Assembly: GCA_021807845.1 (NCBI GenBank)
Contig: JAKBCM010000050.1
Location: 1-8,971, forward strand
DNA from: Pseudomonadota bacterium
GTDB taxonomy: Bacteria; Pseudomonadota; Gammaproteobacteria; Legionellales; Legionellaceae
Length of the DNA: 8,971 nt
Direction of reading: 5' to 3'
A model generated the notes under the pieces. It worked only from the letters and a program-made list of their open reading frames with translations. It had not been told where the DNA came from and ran no database searches. The translations under genes were made by a program, and so were the position numbers. Each line of letters opens with the position of its first letter. Position 1 is the stretch's first letter. Below are positions 1-7,000 of this stretch, one piece after another.

Positions 1-1
1 A

Positions 2-151
2 CTGATTTATCGCTTGGTGATAACGATAGCACTGAATGTTTCTGCAACAGGCATTCGTGTCAGTGACATTCATTTAATGACCACAGCATTGGTTCTTGTG
101 ACACTGGTTTTATCTAAAAAATCGAGGAGAAATCTCTCATGCTCCATTTAG
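2..151 (+). CDS. ABC transporter permease, C-terminal fragment (COG4120-like)
   Basis: This is the last 49 codons of a gene that enters from the left edge, in the frame beginning at base 2 and stopping at TAG 149-151. The residues are largely hydrophobic (LVITIALNVSATG, then ALVLVTLVLS) and end in a short basic tail, KKSRRN, as expected for the last membrane helix and cytoplasmic end of an inner-membrane permease. The gene runs 13 bp into the start of the ATPase gene, which indicates an operon and probably coupled translation. The downstream ATPase resembles the COG1101 group. Its usual partner is a COG4120 permease of putative tryptophan/amino-acid importers, and that context supplies most of the identification. 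Too little sequence is present to name a substrate. The binding-protein gene expected in such operons would lie outside the window. Confidence 0.6.
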   Translation: MIYRLVITIALNVSATGIRVSDIHLMTTALVLVTLVLSKKSRRNLSCSI

Positions 152-891
152 AAAATATTTCCGTATCGTTCAATCAACAGATGACTTTAAAGAAAAAGGT
201 CATAGATGGCTTAAACTTAACGCTTGATTCGGGCGATTTTATGCATGTGTTAGGTCATAATGGCGCAGGTAAGTCCACATTATTAAATCTCATTGCAGGG
301 CTTATTATCCCAGACGAAGGAGAAGTCATTCTCGATGGCAAGAAAATGACTTCTTTATCTGTTGAAGCACGCGCAGAATGGATAGGCCAAGTGTTTCAAA
401 ACCCACAAGATGGCACTTGTGCAGCGTTAACAGTAGAAGAAAATATGGCTTTGGGATGGATGCGTGGGCAGCCAAAAAACTTAAAAAAGGCTTTAGGGCG
501 AAAAGCCAGGCAACTGTTCCAAGAGCTGTTATCGGATTTAGGAATGGGCCTTGAAAACGTGCTTTATCAACCCATGGGGTTATTATCAGGCGGACAACGA
601 CAGGCTATTCAGTTGTTGATTGCAACCCTTAAGCCTCCAAAAATATTATTACTCGATGAACACACAGCAGCTCTAGATCCCATTGCCACCGAAATGATTT
701 TGGCTTTAACTGATAAGTTGGTCAAGAAATACCAACTAACTGTGGTGATGATTACCCATCGTCTGGTCGATGCATTGAACTATGGAAATAAAATCATCTT
801 GATGCAACAAGGACGGATTAAAGCACTGTTCAATCAACAGGAAAAAGAGGCATTGACTCCTGAGATGCTTTTATATCAGTTCAACACCTAA
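139..891 (+). CDS. ABC transporter ATP-binding protein (COG1101-like, putative amino-acid importer)
   Basis: A 250-residue cytoplasmic ATPase that would power the permease encoded just upstream. All nucleotide-binding motifs are intact: Walker A GHNGAGKST at residues 39-47, Q-loop Gln at 87, signature LSGGQRQ at 149-155, Walker B ILLLDE at 169-174 with catalytic Glu174, the D-loop ALD at 178-180, and the switch His207 (ITH). The sequence DEHTAALDP, with His where most ABC ATPases have Pro, fits my memory of the COG1101 group linked to COG4120 permeases and COG2984 binding proteins (putative tryptophan/tyrosine or other amino-acid uptake). The ATG at 139 has a good Shine-Dalgarno sequence, AGGAGA at 125-130, 8 nt upstream, and lies inside the end of the permease gene. 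The 3' end overlaps the convergent epimerase gene by 21 bp. The substrate cannot be deduced from this subunit. Confidence 0.88.
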   Translation: MLHLENISVSFNQQMTLKKKVIDGLNLTLDSGDFMHVLGHNGAGKSTLLNLIAGLIIPDEGEVILDGKKMTSLSVEARAEWIGQVFQNPQDGTCAALTVEENMALGWMRGQPKNLKKALGRKARQLFQELLSDLGMGLENVLYQPMGLLSGGQRQAIQLLIATLKPPKILLLDEHTAALDPIATEMILALTDKLVKKYQLTVVMITHRLVDALNYGNKIILMQQGRIKALFNQQEKEALTPEMLLYQFNT

Positions 892-1938
892 TCCAGGTTG
901 GTCTGTGGTGCTCAGCATGCCCTTTTCTAAAATAAAGCCGCCTTTTACTATGTCTTTTGCAATATCAAAACTACCATCCAAATCTAAGTATTTGGTTTTA
1001 GGGCAAGCTAAGGCGGTATGAAGTGCTGCTGAAATACCGATGATGCTTTCATCCATACATCCCCACATGAGATCAACCTCTGCCCATTGTGCTAAATTGG
1101 CCAATTGAAGGGCGGGCGTTATCCCTCCACATTTCATCAGTTTGATGTTGAATATGTTGCAAAGTTTGTGGGGTGCTATCAGACCAAAACCATCGTCTAC
1201 TGAAATTAAGCTTTCATCGGCCGCGATGATATTTCTGATGGCCAAAGGCAGTTGTTGCAAGTCTTGATTAGCGTGACGAGCAAAGGGCTGCTCAATCAAC
1301 TCAATATCTAGCTCATTTGTTTTATTTACAAACTTGAGAAGTTGTTCTAACCCATAACCTTGGTTCATATCGACACGAAGCTTGATTTCCTTCGGCAAGC
1401 GCTCGCTTAAAACATGAACCATTTCAATGTCTTTATCGACATCTTCGCCGAGTTTTATTTTAATAATTTGAAAGCCTTGAGCCACATATTCAAGCGATTC
1501 TCTGATGGAGTCATCAATGTTTTTGATGCCAACGGTGATTGATGTTGGTAAGGTACGATGAGCACGTCCTAGAACATCAACTAAGGGGATCTTGCAGAGT
1601 TTTCCATAAGCATCATAAAGCGCTATATCCAGGGCGGCTCTTGCAGCAGGAGAAGATCCTAATTTTGTTTGCAAGGTCTTTGTTAGGGCAGGTAAGCTGT
1701 ATATAGACTGATTGAGCAACCAAGACAAATGCGACTGATCTAAAGCATTCAGACAGGATGTCATGTTCTCACCAGTGACAAAGTCAATAGGTGCACCAGT
1801 ACCAAATCCCGTCACGCCATTTTCTAAGGAAAGGGTCACAAAACAGTTCGATACTTTATCGATGGTGATATTTGCTATTCTATAAGGTTTCACCAGTTTA
1901 AAATCTTTGCTACCTACTTCAATATGAGTGATTTTCAT
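871..1938 (-). CDS. Dipeptide epimerase (enolase superfamily, muconate-lactonizing subgroup)
   Basis: A 355-residue cytoplasmic enzyme, normal length for the family, predicted to invert the alpha-carbon of the second residue of a dipeptide (L-Ala-D/L-Glu type). The barrel catalytic set is complete: KIK at residues 160-162 with Lys162 as one base, metal ligands Asp190 (RVDMNQ), Glu216 (IEQPF) and Asp241 (AADES), and Lys266 (NIKLMK) as the opposite base. The DLD motif at 319-321 matches the DxD pair that binds the substrate ammonium group in dipeptide epimerases. The ATG at 1938 has a GAGG site 6 nt upstream. It lies 20 bp inside the end of the DUF1611 gene, so translation is probably coupled. 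A related partner of DUF1611 proteins, DgcA, racemises N-acetyl-D-glutamate, so that activity is the main alternative. The N-terminus and the DxD motif make me favour dipeptides. The likely physiological role, recycling of peptidoglycan-derived L-Ala-D-Glu, is an inference. Confidence 0.85.
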   Translation of the reverse strand: MKITHIEVGSKDFKLVKPYRIANITIDKVSNCFVTLSLENGVTGFGTGAPIDFVTGENMTSCLNALDQSHLSWLLNQSIYSLPALTKTLQTKLGSSPAARAALDIALYDAYGKLCKIPLVDVLGRAHRTLPTSITVGIKNIDDSIRESLEYVAQGFQIIKIKLGEDVDKDIEMVHVLSERLPKEIKLRVDMNQGYGLEQLLKFVNKTNELDIELIEQPFARHANQDLQQLPLAIRNIIAADESLISVDDGFGLIAPHKLCNIFNIKLMKCGGITPALQLANLAQWAEVDLMWGCMDESIIGISAALHTALACPKTKYLDLDGSFDIAKDIVKGGFILEKGMLSTTDQPGLGVELI

Positions 1939-3040
1939 GGGAGTCCTCAGATAAAATGATGTTTTTTAATATCGGTAGTAAGGTATTTACTCCCTCTTCA
2001 CGCGGACATAATACAGGTAGTTTTGTTTTTTGCTGAAGTTCTTGCTTTATTTTGGGGAGCTCGTCTTTGTCTATTCCATAGCTATTTAAAGTGATGGCAA
2101 TGACGCTGGCGCCATAATACTTAACTAACGCGATCTCATCAGTGATATCTGGAATTTTATAGGTATGAGTGGTATCACAAGTATAATACATGCGCCCTGG
2201 GCTATGCTGCAAAATAGCATATTGGGCTCCTGCTGAACAGAGAAGTTCAGCGCCACAAGGGCCAGCTGGATTTCTTAAAGCAGATTGTCCTTCGATGAAA
2301 ATCAATTCCGGATTGGCCTCTGCGACACACGTTAAAATAGCATGTTCCACTTCTCCTGCTACAAAATCATTGAGCGTTGAATCGAGGATGAATCCATAAG
2401 ACATATTTTGTAACCAACCCGTTTGGCCTGTGTAAATCATCTCAGCTTTTATCCCATGCGCTTGGCATAATTCTTTGAGCATTCCTGCTGTAGTGCGTTT
2501 GCCAATAGCACAGTCCATTCCAATCACGGTGATTCTTGGTGTCTTGACCGCACCAATTTTTCCAGTCCACATCGGTAGTTCATGCGCGGGCTTTGGCTTA
2601 CGGATATCGATGAGACGAACCCCTTTTTCTTTGGCTCTTAATGCGATGAGGGGATGGTCACACAACAAACTATGTAAGCCGCTTACAATGTTTATTTTTG
2701 CGTCAATGGCTGCAAGAATGGTCTTTATCAGTGTTTCAGATAAGGCGCCACCCACAGGGGCTACCCCAATGACGCAATAATCAGGCACTCGTTCTAAGCG
2801 CTGTAATGCATCGCTCATTGAGGCAAATACAGGTATTTGCTTGTCAACACCCATGACAACCATGCCAGCATCTTTATCCGCATGCTGTTTATCAATGACA
2901 CCTACAATATGATATCGACTTGCACCGAATATCAGGCCATGGGCTGTTTTGCTTTGTAGTTGATCAAGAAATCCATCGGTAAGAATCAGGGCATTGTTGG
3001 TGTACATCGTCATTCTATTGTTTGAAAAAATAACGATCAT
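1919..3040 (-). CDS. DUF1611 / DgcN-family P-loop protein
   Basis: A 373-residue protein from the ATG at 3040. It has an N-terminal Rossmann-like domain (about residues 10-150) and a C-terminal P-loop domain. Numbered from that ATG, it shows the P-loop GMDCAIGKRTT at 174-184 with Lys181, the TGQTG segment at 204-208, GEVE at 229-232, and IEGQSALRNPAGP at 249-261, all typical of DUF1611. Members called DgcN have been described as D-glutamate N-acetyltransferases working with the racemase DgcA. Here the partner gene looks more like a dipeptide epimerase, so the substrate is open. Start choice: ATG 3040 has AAGG 6 nt upstream. The longer TTG start at 3046 has no room for a ribosome site. Family members usually begin nearer the ATGs at 3013 or 3007, so the first 9-11 residues are uncertain. 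It lies 27 bp after the DUF2520 gene and overlaps the epimerase gene by 20 bp. Confidence 0.85.
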   Translation of the reverse strand: MIVIFSNNRMTMYTNNALILTDGFLDQLQSKTAHGLIFGASRYHIVGVIDKQHADKDAGMVVMGVDKQIPVFASMSDALQRLERVPDYCVIGVAPVGGALSETLIKTILAAIDAKINIVSGLHSLLCDHPLIALRAKEKGVRLIDIRKPKPAHELPMWTGKIGAVKTPRITVIGMDCAIGKRTTAGMLKELCQAHGIKAEMIYTGQTGWLQNMSYGFILDSTLNDFVAGEVEHAILTCVAEANPELIFIEGQSALRNPAGPCGAELLCSAGAQYAILQHSPGRMYYTCDTTHTYKIPDITDEIALVKYYGASVIAITLNSYGIDKDELPKIKQELQQKTKLPVLCPREEGVNTLLPILKNIILSEDSHENHSY

Positions 3041-3046
3041 ATCCAA

Positions 3047-3050
3047 CCTT
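3047..3050 (-). promoter_or_regulatory. Ribosome binding site deciding the DUF1611 start
   Basis: On the minus strand AAGG lies 6 nt before the ATG at 3040 (AAGGTTGGATATG). It is the only Shine-Dalgarno-like site near the candidate starts. The in-frame TTG at 3046 follows it directly, and the ATGs at 3013 and 3007 have only AT-rich sequence before them. Confidence 0.5.
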
Positions 3051-3067
3051 GGCCATAAAGGGAAGAA

Positions 3068-3934
3068 TCACACAGATTTTACATCCATTGCTGTTTCTAA
3101 CCGCTCTTTTGTCGATTGATCATGAGAGGTTAACGCGATGGTTGCCTTTCCCAATGCTCTATATAAAGCTCTTTGTTTATCATCGGAAAAGCACGAGACA
3201 TGTGTTTTGATGGTGGATAGATCGCCTCTATTTATGGGGCCTGTCAGTACTTCTTTGGGCGACGAAGATGTTTCAATATTTGAAATCGTTCCTTTCATCA
3301 GACTTACCATCATATTTAGAGCGATTTTTTCCTCTACTCCAGCATCACACAAACAATGGAAGGCATTTTCGGCAAGAGTAACCAAGTAGTTTGAAACAAA
3401 TACACCAGCAGCATGATAAAGTGATTTTTTTTCTTTTGCTATTTTGTGTGTGATAAAGCCCATGGACTGGAAAAGGGGTTCTATCAATTGTAGTGCGTCA
3501 ATATCTCCTTCCATCGCACAATAGGTTCCAGCATACTGTTCGACAGAAGTATCCCCAGCAGAAAAGCTTCCCATTGGGTGAACACTAGCCACCAAAGCGC
3601 CTTTTCTTTTGGCCGCTGACATGATATCTGAAGTGAGTACCCCACTACAGTGAATAAAAATACTTCCCTGTTTTATTTTTTCAGAACGACAAATCTCAAT
3701 GCTTGTTTCACAAATATGATCGTCTGGTGTCGTAATGAAAATGATATCTGCAAGCGGGAGGGGTTGTGAGTTAGAAAAATATTGCCCATCGCCAATCCAT
3801 TGAATGGCTGCCATCGAACTCTCTAAACTTCTGTTGCGCACTCCCGCTATCTTTGCAAGATGATGTTTGACCAGCAAACGCCCGATCGTTTGACCTAATC
3901 TCCCTGCGCCAATGATATTGACAACTAATGACAT
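3068..3934 (-). CDS. Rossmann-fold, DUF2520 domain protein (COG5495-like dehydrogenase)
   Basis: A 288-residue, predicted cytoplasmic protein and the first gene of the minus-strand operon. The N-terminal half is a dinucleotide-binding Rossmann fold: the glycine motif GAGRLG at residues 9-14 follows a beta strand, then ITTPDD at 67-72 and HCSG at 95-98. The second half carries DUF2520 hallmarks: HPMGSF at 119-124, LYHAAGVFVSNYL at 172-184, and LTGPINRGD at 230-238. The family resembles the pyrroline-5-carboxylate reductase and 6-phosphogluconate dehydrogenase folds. It is presumed to be an NAD(P)-dependent oxidoreductase, but I know of no settled substrate. Placement ahead of DUF1611 and epimerase genes suggests an amino-acid or dipeptide-derived substrate (inference). 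The ATG at 3934 starts exactly at the expected N-terminus of the fold, although its ribosome site is weak (GGGTG). Confidence 0.85.
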   Translation of the reverse strand: MSLVVNIIGAGRLGQTIGRLLVKHHLAKIAGVRNRSLESSMAAIQWIGDGQYFSNSQPLPLADIIFITTPDDHICETSIEICRSEKIKQGSIFIHCSGVLTSDIMSAAKRKGALVASVHPMGSFSAGDTSVEQYAGTYCAMEGDIDALQLIEPLFQSMGFITHKIAKEKKSLYHAAGVFVSNYLVTLAENAFHCLCDAGVEEKIALNMMVSLMKGTISNIETSSSPKEVLTGPINRGDLSTIKTHVSCFSDDKQRALYRALGKATIALTSHDQSTKERLETAMDVKSV

Positions 3935-3947
3935 ATCACACCCAGAA

Positions 3948-3976
3948 ATAATAACAATGAAACCCTATGGTATCAT
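3948..3976 (-). promoter_or_regulatory. Candidate promoter of the DUF2520-DUF1611-epimerase operon
   Basis: On the minus strand there is a -35-like ATGATA (3976-3971, four of six matches to TTGACA) and a -10-like TATTAT (3953-3948, five of six matches to TATAAT), separated by exactly 17 bp. Transcription would begin near 3941, leaving a leader of only about 7 nt before the ATG at 3934. That would make the mRNA almost leaderless, which weakens the call. Confidence 0.35.
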
Positions 3977-3980
3977 TGTT
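3953..3980. promoter_or_regulatory. 28-bp imperfect palindrome, candidate operator
   Basis: The arms are AACAATGA (3953-3960) and TCATTGTT (3973-3980), perfect inverted copies. Inside them, after one A/A mismatch on each side, ACC (3962-3964) faces GGT (3969-3971) around a CTAT centre. In total 22 of 28 bases pair. It covers the -35 element and the whole spacer of the candidate minus-strand promoter, the usual position of a repressor site, and lies about 115 bp upstream of the ankyrin gene start. No T-run follows on either strand, so a terminator is unlikely. No regulator family can be named from the sequence alone. Confidence 0.45.
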
Positions 3981-4014
3981 GCTTTGTCATCGTCGCTTTA
4001 AGCGATTCGGATAA

Positions 4015-4035
4015 AATCCCGTAATTTTACGGATT
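4015..4035. repeat. 21-bp inverted repeat in the leader of the ankyrin gene
   Basis: AATC-C-CGTAA and TTACG-GATT are inverted copies around a TT centre, with one unpaired C at 4019. The core CCGTAA/TTACGG (4019-4032) is perfect. It directly follows a -10-like TAAAAT at 4012-4017, for which I could not find a properly spaced -35 element. It may be an operator for the ankyrin gene or a leader hairpin. Confidence 0.35.
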
Positions 4036-4082
4036 GATGTTCTGCAATGGCAAGACTAACCTGAAATTTACTCTGATGGAAC

Positions 4083-4087
4083 AGGGA
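4083..4087 (+). promoter_or_regulatory. Ribosome binding site deciding the ankyrin gene start
   Basis: AGGGA lies 6 nt before the ATG at 4094. The frame is open further upstream, with starts at TTG 4034, ATG 4037 and ATG 4076, but none of these has a comparable site at the right distance. Confidence 0.5.
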
Positions 4088-4093
4088 CTGGCT

Positions 4094-7000
4094 ATGATAG
4101 AATATTTATTGAATGCGCAAAAGTTTCAATCTTATAGAGCTCTAGATCAGTTTTTAAAAGCAAGCACACCAGAAGACTTCGCCTTCTTTCAAGAAGAGGC
4201 AAGCAGGAACTTACGATATTCAAATATTTTTAGTTGTGATTTAATCCCTGAAAAATGCCTGAATGCATTAAGTATTTGCGCGATATTAGGCAAAAGAGAA
4301 CATGTTCGATATCTTCTCTCTCTGGGATGTACCCCTCCTGAAACAGATAACAATTTAGCTCTTCGTCTGGCTGCTATAAAAGGCGACATGGCCATTGTCA
4401 TGCTGTTTTTACGTTTTGATGAAGTGATAAAACGAGTCTCAGCACATAAAAACTTCGTTATTCGAGCGGCCATTCTCAATCAAAATTTGGAATTATTTAA
4501 TACGTTGCTGCAATATCCCGAGATCCAAAATGAAATTACAGCTGATGATAATATATTATTACGGTTAGCCTCAAGTGTGGGTCATCCAGACATTTTTAGT
4601 AATTTATTGATTTTTTCTGAAGTTCAAGAGCAAGCAGATGCTTGTGATAATGAATGTCTACAAAAGGCTTCTGAAAATGGTCATGCTCAATTAGTGAAAA
4701 CGCTATTGATGATTCCTGAAGTAAAACGGCATATTGGAGCAGGAAATACCAAAGCTTTTGCCTTGGCCGTCAGAAATGGGCATGATGAGATAGTCAATGT
4801 TTTTTTAGATCTTGATGTGATTCAATCAGAAATGATCAGAAATGGAGAGTATTATCTTTCCTTAGCTGTCCAAAGTGGCAATGTTGCGATAGTAGAACGT
4901 ATGCTTGACTATCCTACGGTTCGTCAAATCATAATCCAACAAAATAGCCGCCCTTTCAATCTCGCCATCGAACTAGGTCATACAGAAGTTGTGAACTTAT
5001 TTTTACAATTCCAAGATGTGCGAAACCATTTGGCAACAGAGGAGAGTCTAGCGGTAAAAATCGCAGCATCAGCCGGGCATTTTGATATTCTGGATCGGTT
5101 GCTTATGGAACCAGGAGTGTCTCATTTTGTATGTCTTACTAACAACACTATTTTACAAAAAGCCGCAGAACAGGTTGACTCACGACTGGTTCAACGTTTG
5201 TTACAAATAAGGGCTGTCTATAATGCTGCAGCATCTGATTTTAATCTTGCTCTTCGCAAAGCGTTAGAACATGGTCGCGAAGCCTCTGCTCAATTATTAT
5301 TGCAAGTCCCGTGGGTTCGAGGCCGCGCACATGCCTATAAGAATGGTGCTCTATATCATGCAGTTAAGATGGGGCTTGGGAATATCGTTGAAGATCTATT
5401 GACGATTCCAAAAGTTTTGAAAGAGGTTGACATAGATGGTTATAGTCTCCTTCATATGGCCGCTAAAAATGGACAATTGGGTATTGTTTGTCAATTGTTA
5501 CAGATAGCTTCTGTGAAGAGAGTCGCTCATGAAGGTGGAAATGGCATCCTCCATGTTGCAGCAATCAATGGTCATTTAGATGTTGTGAAAGAATTACTGA
5601 ACATTGATTTGGTCAGAAGAAACGCAGCCATCCTTAAGAATGGTATCTTGAGAGAGGCCGTCAAAAAAAATCATAGTGCCGTGGCTTTTTGCTTATTAGA
5701 ACTTCCTGATGTGAGAAGACAGGTGACAGCTCATCACAATTCCGTACTCGGTCATGCGGCTAAAAATGGTGATGTTCATTTGGTTCGATTTCTTTTACAA
5801 AACGATGATGAATTGATCCGCGTCACAGATGACGATAACCGCGCACTGCGCGAAGCCTGTAAATATGGTCATTTGCCTGTGGTAGAGGCGTTATTGAGGT
5901 ATAGGTCAGTGGTTCGTCACATTGCCATCTGCAACAATAATGCCTTATATGAGGCGGCAAAAAATGGTCATTTACCCGTTGTGAAGCGATTATTAGAGTA
6001 TCAGGAAGTAAGCGATCATATCATAGATGATCACAATGCTGCTTTCCGAGGAGCAGTGGCTCATGGGCATGCAGACACGGTTAAATATCTATTAAGATAT
6101 CCCCAAGTGGTGCAAAACATGCATGCTCGCCAATATGAAGCGCTCCACCTGATTGCACAAGAAGGTCATTTAGATGTGTTAAATGAAATGTTACCCTTCC
6201 TCGATCTTCGAGGTTACCCTCTGCATCTGATATACGATTGTCTGGCCGTGGCGTGTGAATATGGGCAAGAGCTCATCGTTGATAGGCTATTAGAATTAGA
6301 AGGTGTGAGAGCATTAGCTGCACGATTTAATAATGAAGCACTGTGTCGCGCTGCAAAATTTGGACATACTCGGGTCGTCAAAACATTATTAGCGCTTGAT
6401 CCCATTCGTGAAACTCTGGCTACTCGAGGCTGGCAGGCGTTTATTGATGCAGTCGGTGGTGGATATGTGGAAATCGTGAGTGAGTTTTTGCAATTTGAGC
6501 TGATACAAGAACGCATGATATCTACTCAAAACTATGCTCTTGAAATCGCCGTTCGTCATCATCAACCCCTGGTTCTTAACACACTTTTATTATTTCCATC
6601 AGTGCTTCAATCCATCACAGAACAGGACAATTTTATTTATCGCTGTGCTGTGAGCTCGGGTCATAAAGACATCATCCATCGACTACTGCAAGTCCCTTCG
6701 ATTCTTGAAAGAGCCGAATGGCAAGAATATCATCGTGGTAATCGTTCTGTTTTTGATTTTATTTGTATTACATTCACGGATCTTGAAAGAAGAGCATCCA
6801 AATTTGCAGACATCCATACTCAGGGCATTTTTGATGTGGATTTGGAAGAAGCCAGAATTCTATTTTATATGTTGCGATATTTCATTCGACGAAATACCGT
6901 TAATTATGAAGAACAAATAGCCTTTCTACTTAGGATCCCAAGGGTTGTCTCTCTTTTGCATGAAGAGATCACGCCGGGACGTCCGAATGAGTTACTACAA

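Noticed and set aside
905..930. Possible terminator hairpin followed by CTTTTCT after the ATPase gene
   Set aside because: The stem around GTGC-TCA-GCAT is only about four pairs, includes a wobble, and the T-run is short. It also lies inside the epimerase coding sequence.
2190..2780. Two plus-strand open frames (2190-2399 and 2475-2780)
   Set aside because: They lie entirely antisense to the well-supported DUF1611 gene, and their translations show no family features and odd composition.
3138..3389. Plus-strand open frame opposite the DUF2520 gene
   Set aside because: It is antisense to a gene with clear conserved motifs and has no recognisable product.
3984..4017. TTGTCA (3984-3989) and TAAAAT (4012-4017) as a promoter for the ankyrin gene
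   Set aside because: The spacing is 22 bp, too long for a standard sigma-70 promoter, and no better -35 element was found.
4189..4479. Minus-strand open frame within the ankyrin gene
   Set aside because: It is a shadow of the long ankyrin frame, as are the frames at 6214-6516 (minus), 6705-6920 (plus) and 6995-7177 (minus). The repeat register continues through 6727 and the main frame stays open throughout, so no frameshift is needed.
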